From: Nageia nagi
Lineage: Eukaryota; Pinophyta
Assembly (NCBI GenBank): GCA_050084985.1
Contig: JBITNC010000001.1
Span: forward strand, 197,842,001 to 197,906,000
Direction of reading: 5' to 3'
Length of the DNA stretch: 64,000 nucleotides
The notes beneath the pieces are model-generated. The model searched no databases. It was not told the DNA's origin and saw only the letters and a program-made list of their open reading frames with translations. A program made the translations under genes and the position numbers. Shown here one piece after another: positions 46,641 to 59,316 of this stretch; within the stretch, counting starts at the first letter, position 1; every line of letters begins with the position of its first letter.

Positions 46641-48600
46641 TCTTACCTCCACAATTTCATGTTCATAAAAAGTAATGGTTGAAAATTTCAACATCTTATG
46701 TTTGTAACTCAATGAACTTTAAAACTTCCATAAGAGCATCTTTATGTTATTTTTATGTTTGAAGTATATCATAAATTTACATATTTATGGGTGAATATTT
46801 GAGTTAATGTGTTATATTTCCTTTAATAATGACAACAAGATGCCTTGGATTTGGAGGAGGACCTCTTAGACCTTGGTTGGAGAGAGATCCTCTTTGATCA
46901 CTATGACTTTGATGAGATGTATTTGAATTTGAGGCATATTGATTAGAAGTATTCTTTAATTTTTTTTTTTATTTTGTGTAACAACATGAATCATACCAAA
47001 AATATGTTGCATATATGAAGGATTCACATAATTAAGTTGATTTATTTCTATTTGGTTTTTCCTTAATAAATGATCCTTATAAACGTTAAGATTTTGATAA
47101 GATGGTGCAAGTGGATTATCAATTAAAAGGTCTTCTATTTTAATAAGGTCTTAGATCACATTTTTCAAATAGTGGCACTTATATATTTGGTGTCCTTTAG
47201 CTTTATGAAAAGTACAATATTCATTATCTTTATACTAAATAGGTTTTGGAACATTAGGATATTCTTGTATAATATCTAGAATGGTAATAATTTGAGAATT
47301 AAGGCACTTTTGTAAAATATTAGACAATGTATCCAAAAGTGGAGTGTAGTCTCATTTTGGTCTTAGTGGTATTTATCTTGGTTGATTGTCTTGAACTTGT
47401 ACTTTGGTTTAAATTGGATATGGATTTGGTGGTGGTGTTCCAAGAGTAGGATGTGATGCAATATATGGTTGAATTAGTGTGACTTGATTAACATGTGGTT
47501 CGAAAAGTGTAGGAAATGGACCTCTATTCTTTTTCTTTTCATAATCCTATTTATTTCTTAGTTTAACATAACCATTTTGCATATTTATATTTTTGATTAT
47601 TTTATCCATATGAATTTCCTCTTCAAAGGAAGGTAAGTGTTGAGTTTGAAATGTGTTTGAAATATGCTTAGGACAAATTTTAGCAAAAAGGTGAGTTAAT
47701 TCAACTTGAGGAATAAGAAATGTAAGTTCATGGATAATAGCTCTCCAACATGTCACATAATCAATAATTGGCTCATCTTGAAATTGCTTAATATTATATA
47801 AATCACACAAAGTTTTTTTTCTCTTAATATTTATTGAAAAATGATTAAGGAAAAGATTTTTCAATTCTTGGAAATTATGGAGAGAGTATTGTCCCAAACT
47901 ATTATATCAATCAAGTGCTTGTCCACCCAAAGTCATCAAAAAAATTCTCAACATAATGGGATCAATGTGATTACTAAGATACCATTCATGTTTAAACACC
48001 TTTAAATGACCTTTGGGGTTTTCCTTTCCTTTGAATTTATCAAACTTATGGAGTTCAAAATTTGAATACCATGTATAATATGGAACTGAAGGATGTATTG
48101 ACTCATTACATATTTTTATCATAAGTTTAATAATGGTTCAATTCATGATTATCAACTTCAAATTTTTGTAATCTCTCAAGAATGTGTTGTGTGGAAGCTA
48201 ATAAAGGATCAATCCTAGATGTATTTTGCATGGAATTTATGAAAGGATTGAATTTTTGTGAATGGGAAGTGGATGCATGATAGGTATGTGCTTGGAATTA
48301 TGGAGGTTGTATTTGGTTAACTCTAAATTGTATGGATGGTGGATTGAAAGTATGAGTAGCATATGTTTGTTGATATTTTAATTATGATGGTGGTCAAATG
48401 GTGGAAGTATGTGGAGGTATGGAGACTTGGGTAGTGATAATGTTGGTTGGGATGGAGAATGAAGGTATGGTTTGTGAATCAATATGAGTGGTATTGGTGG
48501 AAATGTAAGGTGACCTTCCATTGGGATAAAAGAGGGGATAAATCATGATATTATTTTTCTTGGATGTAGTTGGAATAGAGGCCAAATAAATAATTGGATC
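46641..48600 (-). pseudogene. A gag
   Basis: N-terminal Ser/Thr/Pro-rich part (48,585-48,394), capsid region (48,122-47,547; KFDKFKGKENPKGHLKVFKH, ELKNLFLNHFSINIKRKKTL and PIIDYVTCWRAIIHEL) and a zinc knuckle CTFHKAKGHQIYKC near 47,200. Stops and one frameshift between 48,394 and 48,122. Confidence 0.8.
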
Positions 48601-49496
48601 CCAAAAGGTTTGAATATAAGCTTGGTTTCTAGAAGGATCAATTTGAGGTCAATTATTTTGCATAATTGAAGAACTTGGTTTATTAGCAAGTTTTTTAGCT
48701 TTAATAAAATTCATTATAGCATCAACATTATTAAGAACATATTATTTAAATTCATAAATATGATTTTCATTGGCTGGTTCCATTGGTTCTGATACATGAT
48801 GAACATAATCTTCTAGATTTTTAAGATTTTGTTGAGAATGGCTCCATATTTTGACTATATTTTTGATAGAAAATTATAATATTCATACTCTATCTGAAAA
48901 TATGGTTGTGTTTTGATAGTCAAAGAAAATGTGTTGGAATTTCCATAAAGGTAAAATATGACAAAGTTTCCTAAACATGAGGGCATTTTAGCAAAACTAT
49001 TTTTTTTTTTAAATAGTTCTGATTTTGATCTTAGATTTTTAGGATTCAAATTCATAGAAAGAAAATAAACACAAATAAAAGGAAATAAACATCAATTCAT
49101 GCACCCTCACATGATTAATGTAGATTCATCTTATAACCCTATAATACTATTTTGCAAAAGTTGAATGTTTGTTTTCTTAGAATAAATCTAGTCAAGCTTA
49201 TTTAAATGATTACAAGGTCAATTCTATAGAAAGAGAAATTGACTAAGCTTGACCCTTGTTTTAACTGAGTTTATAGTTAGGGTCCATTGGAACCTAAGGG
49301 AAGATTATGTTGGTGATTGGTCCAAGCATAGTCTAGATCCTCGATGATTAAATTTAAGAGACATGTATACTTATTTTTTAGAAGAATGATCCTTGGTGAT
49401 GAAATCTAAAGATTTTGCTTTGTATATGCATAAGTGTGAAAATAAAAGTGAATTAATGAAATGCAAGGTTTATTCCCTTTAGCATCACCATAACAT

Positions 49497-49545
49497 CTTC
49501 TAATCACCCAAGATCGCTTTTTAATGCAAGGGGAGAGCATAGTCC
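49497..49545 (-). promoter_or_regulatory. Leader motif of A, copy 1
   Basis: Plus-strand taatcacccaagatcgcttt then ttaatgcaaggggagagcat. Homologous in layout to N 10,902-10,945. Confidence 0.5.
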
Positions 49546-49598
49546 AAATTATGGGCTTGTTTAATGTGGTTCTTTAACCATAATCTCTCATTACCTTT

Positions 49599-49642
49599 TT
49601 CTAATCACACAAAGATCACCTTTTAGTGCAAGGGGAGATTAT
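49599..49642 (-). promoter_or_regulatory. Leader motif of A, copy 2
   Basis: Plus-strand ctaatcacacaaagatcacc then ttttagtgcaaggggagatt. Confidence 0.45.
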
Positions 49643-50138
49643 ACATCTATTTTATGAGAATTTTTTTAAGTTTAACAAGTATGCATATCCAAGATAATAT
49701 CACTAAGCTTGGTTCTTTATCCTTTATTTTTTTTCATTTTAGCTAAATTGCATACATATAAATTAAACATAGATACAAAAAATAAAATTTGAAAAGGTGA
49801 AAAATTGGGATTTATGCATCTTATTTTTGACCAAAAATGTTGCAAAAGAAAAAAAACCCCATTTACCGAAATGCTAGGGTGATCCAAAGATGCAAGTGTG
49901 TTTTCAAAAATACCTAGGAGTTTATCATTTTGAATTTAAAAGACAAAAATCTCCAAAATTCAAAAATACATTAGAAACAAATAGAAATAAAGAAATCAAA
50001 ATACAAAGAAAAACTTACCAAAATTATTAGATCACAAAAAATGTTAGTGAAATCTAAATTTAAATCAAACAAGCAAAGGATCCTTACCAAAATGGACTAA
50101 GGGGTCCCATTGAGCATTCCAAAATATTTCAAATAAAA

Positions 50139-51647
50139 GTGATCCCTTTTGAGATTAGTCCAATATAAACATATAAAGTTGAATGCAAACTAGATTGCTT
50201 CCTCATTTTTAATGTATAAAACTTAAAAAATAGAATATATGATTAATAACTCCAAGGAGGATTTCTTAAGCCATCATTTCAAGTAAATAATTGCTCAAAA
50301 TATATCATTAATGATAGCTTAAGTTGGTGTTAAGAAATATTAGATTTACCTAATTATTGATGAATGCTTGATAATGGTATCTATGTCTATGATACTAATG
50401 TCAAAATATCCTTAGAAATGTATAATCCTCATTATGCTATCGAAACATGTTGACCCTAGGTGTTTGGGAAACATTGTAGCATTTCTATATGAAACATCCT
50501 AACCCCCAATTTTTTGTAACCTACAAATAGAAAATCAGAAGTTAAGATCATAATTATAATTATATGATGAAACTATACATAAAATCAAGATGGGTATTGC
50601 AAAGGCCTAATAGGAGAAGCAAGGCTTGGAATGTTAGATTCTTGGTTTACCCCTAGACCAAGAATACCTAGATATTCCTCTTAGATTTTCAATTATGCTT
50701 ATTAGATATCAAATACCTTTGAATTTATAGCTCCAAGGCTCAAGAATTTTCCAATTCAAAACCTAAAAGTATGCACAAGTTACCTGGCCAAAAACTAAGA
50801 GGGAAGCTTGCTTATATATATTTTTCTTCAAATGTGACTATTTGAATCCAAATTTCAAATGGATTTCAATCCAAAAATTGTTGTTGCTCTAATGGATCTT
50901 GATTGGAATTGATTCCAACTGATTTGAGATAAATTAGGTACATTCCCATTTATTTTTCATATCTTATTTGTTGAGCATATTTGGAACAAAATAGTGAATT
51001 GGTAAAATAATAATTGGAGTTCAAGATTTTCTTTCTTCTCCACTGAATGATTCATTAGTGACATGGTAAGATGATGTGACATTCCTATTTAACTAGTTTT
51101 CTATTTATTGACAATAAACAAATTAGCAATATTAATGTGACTAACATTAATAAATCAAGATAAATAATTGTACCATTTAAATAAAATTTACTTTGCCTAA
51201 TAAAATAAATGATTATGATCAAATATAATTAACATGACTAATGTTAACCAATATTTCATAAATAAATGATTATGATTAAATCATAATTAATATGATAAAT
51301 ATTAATTATAGTTTCCAAATAAATAACTATGATCTAGAAATACAATTAATATGACTAATATCACTCACATTTTACAAACAATTGACTATGATCAAAATGC
51401 AATTAACATGATAAATATTAGTTGCAATTTCTAAGTAAATGATTATGCTCAAAATATAATTAGCATGACTAATATCAATTATGTTTTTCAAATAATTAAT
51501 TATGATAAAAAATATGACTAATATCACTCGTATTTTTCAAACAATTGACTATGATCAAAATGCAAATAATATGACAAATATTAACTATATTTTTTAAATA
51601 AATGATTATGATTAAAATACAATTAACATGAAAAATATTAACTATAA
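50139..51647 (-). repeat. A 5' LTR (right copy), cut by the LINE
   Basis: Collinear with 24,640-26,180. It lacks the last about 190 bp present in the left copy because the LINE poly(A) end begins at 51,648. Confidence 0.8.
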
Positions 51648-51658
51648 ATTTTTTTTTT
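51648..51658 (-). other. Poly(A) tail of the LINE
   Basis: A ttttttttttt run on the plus strand at the junction with LTR A. Confidence 0.8.
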
Positions 51659-51679
51659 GAATGAGAGAGCTTTATATTA

Positions 51680-53040
51680 AAAGAGAAAAACTATATCATA
51701 CAAAGGAAAAGGGGTGGAAATACACACACCCTATGCGCCTTGTGTGAAACCAAAAAAATACATCCGATCAACCCACCAAAGGATAAGAAATAACTAAGGA
51801 ACCCCTTCGACCACCACATGGAAACAATAAAAATATCACTGAGAAAATAACTTAAAAATAGGAAGCTTCATTACACATCATTAAAATGTTAGCATGATTG
51901 CATTAAACATCATTCATGGGAGAGGGAGTGGATGCAGGTTGCATGTTGGTAGGTGATGTACTAGCAAGTGGTGCAGTGAAAGGCCTTGAAGTGGTAAGCT
52001 CATTAAAAGCCTCAACACTCTCTTAGTTCTCACTATGCTTCCATACATTATAAGGGATCCATGGATAGTGCATTTTCTCTAAGGTTTCTTAGAATTCATG
52101 ACACTTAGGGAAACCTTTGAATGATGTTGACACCCACCCATATATTATGTCATCTTGTTCATTAATTTATGATGTTACTAGATTTTGCCAACCTCCACCA
52201 TCTCCTTCAGACCAACCATCCCATCCTATAACTTGATGGGAGGTGCTCACATTGCCACCCCATCCATGTTATGTAGGAGAACTAGTATGGGAATCCTGTC
52301 CTTGATTATTTCATCTAATAGCTGACAGAGGGTTCCTTATTTATTGATATGGTGGGTGAGATATTTGGGAATAAATTTGGTCGCATTCCTATGGTGGAGG
52401 ATGATGATATTTCTTGGATCATGAGAAATCCCTCCAAACTATGGAGGAAGGAGAAACTTGGCTCATGGAGTGGGGAGCATTTCCTTAGTGACTAATGAGC
52501 TATTACAAATGGCTAACCTCTAGAGTGACCTTATTAACTTGGTAATTAATTTGAAACCAAATGTCATAAAAAATGGTGAGCTTGTCAGCTAGAGAAAAAT
52601 TAATAGAAGGAACTTTCCTTGAAAAAATAATTGCATTCTACTCTTTCCATAAATGGAACATGATTCTAATTTAGAAAATATTCTAAAAGTCTTCCAAATG
52701 CAATGAGAAATCTGGAGGATATCCAAGGAGATTATGTAACTAGAAAGTGATTTCTTCAAAAAAGGTTGGAAAAAGGAATTCATCCAAGTCTAAGCCTTGT
52801 TTGCTTTACCACATTGCCAAAATAAATGCAAAATAGACTCTTCAAAGTTATAGAATGGGAATAAGGGGCTAGGGATCCCCAATTGAGTAAGCTTGTTTAT
52901 TACAGGTAAATAATGGAATAGCATACTCCACACAAAGTAAGCTTGCTTAGATTCAATATAACTAGCCCATAAATGTTATGTATAACGAATGATGGTGAAA
53001 TAAATTTTTTCAAAATATGGCGAATTGGTTTCAGAGTCAT
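51680..53040 (-). pseudogene. LINE ORF2 C-terminal part
   Basis: A zf-RVT-like region near 52,830-52,780: NFEESILHLFWQCGKANKAW, preceded by SKQAYFVWSMLFHYLP and LTQLGIPSPLFPFYN. Further towards the 3' end a Pro/Thr/Ser-rich tail, then stops. Confidence 0.7.
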
Positions 53041-53225
53041 GGTAAAAGTGTACAAAAATCACTTATAGTAAGTGGAGAAATAAATATTTTTTTTTAAATT
53101 TGTAAAATATTAGTGATATTATATTGATATTTAGTTTATTATGGGAATCTAAGTATAACTGAAGACTACCAACTAATAATACCTTCAAAAATTGTAAGTT
53201 AATTAAAGATGATCTTCTCAACAAG

Positions 53226-53890
53226 TTAGGATATACCATTGGATAAAGCTCGAAAAGACCTTTAAAATGAGTGGTCACATGAACCTTTTGATAAAGCAAT
53301 GAGTCATTTAAGGCCAAAAATGCAAATGATTATCTTTAGTAAAATGCAGACAATCATATATAGTAAAATGCAAATGATCATTTATAGTAAAATATAGATG
53401 ATTGTCTACATTTTTGTGTAGATGATCGTTTGCATTTTACTATAGATGATCGTCTACATTTTTAACTTTGAATGACTCACTACTTGCTTAAAAGGGGTCA
53501 TGTGACCACTCATTTTAAAGATTTTTTTGAGATCTATCCAATGGTATATCATTCAAATTGATTGGAGACTTGTAAAAAACGTTATGGGGTATAGAAATTG
53601 ATAGAAAATTAGTCACTTTATAAAGCCCATAACATTTTTTATAGGTATCATATCCATAAAAATGATATACCATTAGATAGAGCTCAAAAATATCTAAAAA
53701 ATGAGTGGTCACATGACCCCTTTTGATCAAGTAATGAGTCATCAAAGGTAAAAACACATAGATACTTGTATGCATTTTCCTATAAATGATTGTTAGTATA
53801 TTTTTACCTTTGACAACTCATTACTTGCTCAAAAGTGGTCATGTAACCACTCATTTTAAAGGTATCTTTGAGCTCTATCCAATAGTATAT
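53226..53890. repeat. Ladder of alternating inverted repeats
   Basis: Four box arms alternate in orientation. Each holds a ggtcacatgacc-type core (53,273, 53,496, 53,707, 53,837), a flanking atgagtcat/atgactca segment and an ataccattggataaagctc-type end. Palindrome centres are near 53,395, 53,610 and 53,775. The first centre also carries short repeats of gatgatcgtctacattt. Confidence 0.8.
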
Positions 53891-53939
53891 CATTTGCATG
53901 GATATGAGACCTATAAAAAAAGTTATGGGATATAGAAAG

Positions 53940-54295
53940 TGATGAACATCTCTAATCTCAAGGTGACAAGCATCTATAATCTTAATATGATGAGCACCTG
54001 TAATTCTTAGATGAAGAGCATATATAACACTTAGGTGATGATCATATACATACCTTAGTTGATGAGAGTCTATAATATTTAGGTAACTAGTGTCTACAAT
54101 CTTTAGGGAAAGAGTGTTTATAATCATTAGGTGATGATCATCTATAATATTTAGGTGATGATCATCTACAATCTTTAGGTGATGATCATTTGAAATCTTT
54201 AGGTGATGATCATATATAATATTTAGGTGATGAGCATCAATAATCTTTATGTGATGATTGTCTACTATATTTAGGTGATGAGCATCTATAATTCC
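53940..54295. repeat. 24-bp minisatellite, 15 copies
   Basis: Unit consensus like tgatgatcatctataatatttagg, 15 units at an exact 24-bp step with no indel. Units differ from the consensus by a few bases each. Confidence 0.93.
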
Positions 54296-54699
54296 TTAGA
54301 AATGTAAAATGATCATTAAATAAAAGTAATTTGATTGATCTAAAATGATTATAAATTTATATATAGGGTATTATTGGCAATTTCATCAATAAATAGTAAT
54401 TTTTTTTTTTTAATTTTCAAGGTGATATCTTGCAAAAAAATAAGAGTATAAGTGGCTATTTGCTCTTATCTTTATAAAAAAATTATTAAAGGTTAGCAAG
54501 CTGACCCATAATTTTTTTTATTAAAAAAATTCAAGCAAAATGGTGTAATATTTGAGGTCTAAATATTTGAAATATTTAAATATAAAAAAATCCTATATTA
54601 GCCGATTAGTGAATATTTTCCACTATGCATAACACTATAGCCCATAGAGTTTTGAATGGAGTACTCCACTAAAAAAGAGTGGAGGATAAACACTAACTC

Positions 54700-56650
54700 T
54701 CATTAAGCTTGAAATCCATGGGAAGATAACCAATTATACCCCATATTAGTACTATAACTAAACATTGGTGTACCTATGATCCACTTCTATTCTATCCACC
54801 ATGGGTATTGTGAGTGCTGACCTAGCTTTGGGCCATAATGAGAAAGGCATATAATTGAGAACTACTTCATAAGTATCTTTATCCTCAAGAAAATATGAGT
54901 TTGAAGCTTTCCCATGGGATCCACCCTTTAGAGGAGTGGCCAAAGAAATCAAAGAGGGAGGCAATCCCTTTTTTGAATAACCACTTGGCCCAAATCCATT
55001 GAATGGAAGCAAGAGGTTGATTCTATAATGTGATAACTAGGGATCACTAGGAATTAAGTGAAGCCAATGCCACACCTTAGCATCAACTATTAGGATTCCA
55101 TTGAATTTATGGTTTGACACTCTCCCATGCTTTCTAGATGTTCTTGTAAACAAAAGATCCCAAAACCTTGATTAGAACAAGGGCAATAATCAAGGAAGGA
55201 AAATTAATACATTTCCAAGTTTTTTTACCAAGGGGAATTCCTTGAGGAATACAATGTTGTAATAGAACTTTCCAAGCTTTTGATCCTTTCAAGGATCGAG
55301 TAATACATTTGGAATTTAGTGCTAACCCTTTTTGTAATAGTCAAAAATTCCAATTCCACCAACAATCTTAGGGAGATAACAGTAGTCCTAAGAAACATGA
55401 TGGAATCCCCTCTTATCTTTATTGTTTTTCTATAAGAAATTTTTAAGGGCTTTTCCAACTTTTTGTAACAATTTTGGGAAGAATAATAAACATTTGTTGA
55501 AGCTATAACCTTCGAATAAGTTTGGAATTTACTAGCTAATGAAAGCTTCTTTGTGATCTAGTATGATATCTTCTTTTATACTCTTTGAAGAACATATCTC
55601 CATAACTGAGTAGGGGTGCTTTTAAAGGAAAAGGGATTACCCAAAAATTTAAATATTTATCCTATGTTTATCCATTTCTATTGTAAAGAAAAAATTCATT
55701 TAGGGCAATCTATCTGAGATTATCTATAATAGGAGGTAGTTTTCCACTGAATGCTTAAGCTTGATGCTTTATAGAATGTATCAAGGCAACCAAAAGCTTG
55801 TTAGAAAAAGTCTTTATCCTCTCTAAAGTAAGAAAGGAGTCATAGAAAAATGACCATTAATCAATTTACCACCATTCCTAGGAAGAGAAATTTCCTATAA
55901 AAGCTTTTGAAAAGCTTTGTTAGCTAAAATATAGCTGAAGGCTTCAATTGCTAACACATAAAGTGAGGGAGCAAGAGGAAAACCTTGCCTTACTAAATTG
56001 AAAAGGCCAATGGAGGTGGTTTGAACCCCATCAAGGGTTATAATAGTAGAAGCATCATTTAAGAGCATTTGAACTAAAGCTAGGAAGGTAGGGTCGAAGC
56101 CTAAATCTTTTAGCATAGCCAAAATGAAATGCCATTCAATTTTGTCATAGGCTTTTTCAAAGTTAATTTTAATGACAAGAGTGTCTTGTTGATATGAGTG
56201 AGCCCATTCCATGCATTCCTAGATAATAATAATATTTTCAAGGATATATCTACTTTTGATAAAGACAATTTGCTTAGGATGGATAATCTGAGGTAATAAT
56301 GACCAAATATTAAGGACCAAAGCCTTAGCAATAATTTTATAGCTAACATTGAGAAGGGTGATGAGCATCTAACTAGAGATGAGTTCAATGTCCTTTGTAT
56401 TTGGAATGAATTTTATATTTTCCTTATTTATAATCACTCACAAAGACCTTATAAGAAAGACATTATGGTACACACAAAGGATATCAGGACCAACAACATC
56501 CCATAGTTGTTAATAGAACTCACATGGGAAGCCATCTAACCTTGGGGCTTTCTCATTTGCCATACATATTAGAACCACTTTTAAATCCTCCAAATAGAGA
56601 GGGTACTCAAAATTGTCCTTCTAGGTAGGAGAGAGTTTGATGGGAACCAC
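54700..56650 (-). pseudogene. LINE reverse transcriptase
   Basis: Non-LTR RT: IKINFEKAYDKIEWHF (the catalytic Asp of motif A reads Asn), LGFDPTFLALVQMLLNDAS, and LVRQGFPLAPSLYVLAIEAF (motif B). At motif C the FADD codons near 55,840 are lost through a 1-nt deletion (reads FSMTPF). The frame 56,212-55,895 is open. Upstream parts near 56,560 (KAPRLDGFP-like) are readable in pieces. Confidence 0.85.
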
Positions 56651-57099
56651 TTTGCAACATTCATCAAGGATGAGATGATATGATGTTCCTCTATGAACTC
56701 TTGGAAGAAAAGACCTAAGTGTAATATTTCACAAAAGCCTTGGCAATATTAGGAGTTTCAATAAAATAAATGTCCTCATCAAGTATGAATATGAACTAGA
56801 ATATCAACCTTGGGGATCAAATTCTTTGGAAAAGTTCTTTAAAAACTTGATCCCATACTTTAATCCAATTAAGCTAAGCTCAAATTTGAGCATCTTTGGC
56901 TTTGTAAACTTCTACCTTCCTTAAGTCATGTTTAACTATAGTGGCATGCTATTGTAGGAGAAAATTAATAGGGTTTGCTTCCAAGCATAATGAGGTATGC
57001 TCAAACTCTTCTTGAAGAGTATTGCTAGAGCATTTACAAAGTTGAGGAAGTTTGACACCTAAAATTATCAACATAGAGGTGGTTCAAGTGATGGTATCA

Positions 57100-57850
57100 T
57101 GCCACTAGTTTATTCAACTAATGTTATCCTTAGGTCTTGGAACAAGCTTCCAAATTGTACAAATATAGGCAATGGTGGTAAGGTGATGAAGGAAGGAGAC
57201 ATTGAAGCAAAATTAAGAGTGGAAGATGTGAGGTTATCAAAAAAGGGAAACAACCTTAAAAAAATGGGCAAGTGATATAAAATAGTATTACTTAGGGATG
57301 TCAAAACAAAAGGTGCTACAAGGGTAATAATTTGAAAACAAAAACCAACTTGATCAGTGAGCATAGCCCTATCCAACTATTTAAGAACTTTATAATCACT
57401 TAACTAAAAATTAGACCAAGTAAACTAGAGAGAGTTTGGAAAACTTTGATAATTGTGACATGCATTTAGGTCCACCAACCCATGCTTATATTTTTGAGAT
57501 AAAACCAAGCATCTCTTTCACTAGTAAACCATCTCATAGGAAGACAACCCATCTTATCATCATATTTATTGATCATGTTAAAGTCCCCACAAAGCAACCA
57601 AACTTCTTGGGAAAGAGATAAAGTAATCCATCTCCATAATGTGCTTCTATGCAAGCCATGATTAGATGCATAGATATTGATAACCCTAAAGGATTGGTCA
57701 TCAACATCAAAAAGGATCCAAACCACTTGATTGGAAGGGTCCACCCCTCATAAGAACAAAAGGGCCTTCCACCTTAGAGGAATCAAATTTATGGCACCTA
57801 CTATTTATGAAATTATGTAATATATATGCCCTTGTACAATTTCAACCAAA
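57100..57850 (-). pseudogene. LINE endonuclease
   Basis: Exonuclease-endonuclease-phosphatase fold of L1 elements: GPFVLMRGGP, then VINIYASNHGLHRSTLWRWI, LLCGDFNMI (catalytic GDFN) and SERDAWFYLKN in the frame 57,744-57,466. Frameshifts and stops on both sides. Confidence 0.82.
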
Positions 57851-58260
57851 GTGTATCATGAATAGGCTAACATAGTAACCTGATCTCTAGAGTAGGTTGG
57901 TTCCTTATCTATTGGGTTTAGGTGAAAATAACAAGTAACAAGAAAGAAACAAAAGAGGGTAGAGTGTGAGAAATAAAGCAAGAAGGATAAGGAGAAAGAG
58001 TAAAGCAAGGGGTAGATCACTAGTTCAACATAGGATTTCACACAATGTGAAACATTGGAAAGAATCTAGTGTAGTAGCCATAGTGTAAGCTTTCATTCTC
58101 TAAATTATTTTTTAGCTTAACTCTATCATATAAGTAGACATAGTTATACCAACAACTCATTGTTATCATTAAAGAAATATCCATTACTTTCCATAATATA
58201 ACCATATTAAGAATAATAACACCAAGTGTTGGAAAAGAAAGGTCAACATGGCATTGCATT

Positions 58261-59316
58261 ATTGATAAAATAAAAGGTCATCAAAAACAAATACAAAGGG
58301 CAATACTAGGGATTTTTACCCTTTTGCTTTATGTTCAACTAATTTTATACTAGGCTAGAGTAGTTACAGAATGATTGAAATAAAATAGTTACAAAATGGC
58401 CCAAAGATTTTGGCCCTATTTTAATAAATGGCTAACTACCTTTTCCGCATGACATTTTATTTCTAAAAACTAAAAGATCTAGAACTATAACTACCTCTAA
58501 ATTATGATGAGCATGCTTCCTAGGTGCTATTTGAATCTTTATCACATTTTTAAAAGATTCTTTGACTAATTATGATGATTCTAAAGTTTTTCATCTTCTA
58601 GTGGTTATTCTAGAACCTTTTCAATTTTTGACTCACATTTAAAATTATTTCGATGAAGTTTTGCTTGGGCAAAGATTCCTTTTGTTACATCTAACATCAT
58701 CAATCTCCACACTCTGATATTGAAGGCTTTTATTTTTTGTTGTCATCACTTTATTCTTGCACCTTCATAAGGCAAAGTAAGTAACTTTGGGAGATCTTAG
58801 TTTTGCTTATGACATCATCCTCCTTTGGGTCTATTCTTTTGGCTAAAGTGGGTTCCACTTTACTTTTTTGATGTCACCTTTTTCATGCCCCAAAACACCT
58901 AACTTAGCTACTACAAAACTTTTAGCATTACTTGCATACATTGATACTCCTAGAGTCCAATTTTAGATGAAAATAATACTCATCCATACTTTGCTAACAT
59001 CATATATAAAGATTGCCATCATTAATGCATTTTCTCATAAAAATTATCCAAGTTTACTTTGCGAAAACCACCTCCTTTCATGCCCTATAACACCTAACTC
59101 AACCATCATGGAACTTTTAGCATTACTTGTTGACATCACTACTCATGGAGTCCGATTTTAGATGAAAATAATACTCACCTATACTTTGCTAACATCATGC
59201 CTAGAGATTGCTATAATTAGTGCATTTCCTCATCAAAAACATTCAAAAGTCTCCTAAAACACACTTCTTTAGAAAAATAAGAACAATATGCACTAGGAAG
59301 CCACTAGGGTGTTAGG
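58261..59316. repeat. Non-coding region with a 196-bp tandem duplication
   Basis: Two copies (about 58,890-59,060 and 59,085-59,250, offset 196 bp) share ttttagatgaaaataatact, acttttagcattacttg and ctttgctaacatcat. No gene supported. Confidence 0.7.

Larger units (their letters stand above)
48601..49837. other. A gag start and leader
   Basis: No clear gene start. The leader holds two copies of the GATCGC motif also seen in N (49,497-49,545 and 49,599-49,642). A possible PBS (TGGTCAAAAATAAG on the minus strand) lies at about 49,820-49,833 before a possible LTR edge at 49,838, but this edge has no counterpart in the left LTR. Confidence 0.45.
24640..51647 (-). mobile_element. Element A: Tat-type gypsy element, interrupted by a nest
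   Basis: Minus-strand element whose parts are split by a 15.1-kb nest (27,319-42,421). LTR-type repeats about 1.5 kb long lie at 24,640-26,367 and about 50,139-51,647. Coding order on the minus strand: gag (48.6-47.1 kb), protease (46.6-46.3), linker, RT (44.7-43.95), RNase H, second RNase H (43.3-42.95), integrase first half (42,943-42,427) and second half (27,313-26,608), PPT (26,380-26,368). The right LTR is cut by the LINE and the left LTR is incomplete at its left end. All domains are heavily mutated. Confidence 0.82.
53041..54600. other. Foreign block inside the LINE: inverted repeats and minisatellite
   Basis: Interrupts the LINE coding sequence between RT and the zf-RVT region. Contains a ladder of alternating inverted repeats (53,226-53,890) and a 24-bp minisatellite (53,940-54,295), flanked by AT-rich DNA. 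Exact edges not seen; open frames in it are by-products of the repeats. Confidence 0.6.
51648..58260 (-). mobile_element. L1-type LINE (degenerate), with an internal foreign block
   Basis: Minus strand. Its 3' end is a run of A after the plant-LINE terminus AATATAAAGCTCTCTCATTC (51,657-51,680). Going upstream: a C-terminal region, zf-RVT-like motif, an inserted repeat block (53,040-54,600), RT and an apurinic endonuclease. The 5' boundary is uncertain: EN is recognised to about 57,800 and nothing supportable lies beyond about 58,260. No ORF1 recognised. Confidence 0.75.

Noticed and set aside
49820-49845. PBS and LTR edge of element A at 49,838
   Set aside because: tgttgcaaaag after ccaaaaa looks right, but the left LTR has no matching sequence at the equivalent place, so the edge is not confirmed. 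Only mentioned within the leader entry.
53804-54127. 107-codon open frame on the minus strand
   Set aside because: It is the translation of the 24-bp minisatellite; the 8-residue repeat follows from the DNA period.
53940-54295. Array resembling a CRISPR
   Set aside because: No spacers, units are contiguous and diverged, and the context is plant nuclear DNA.
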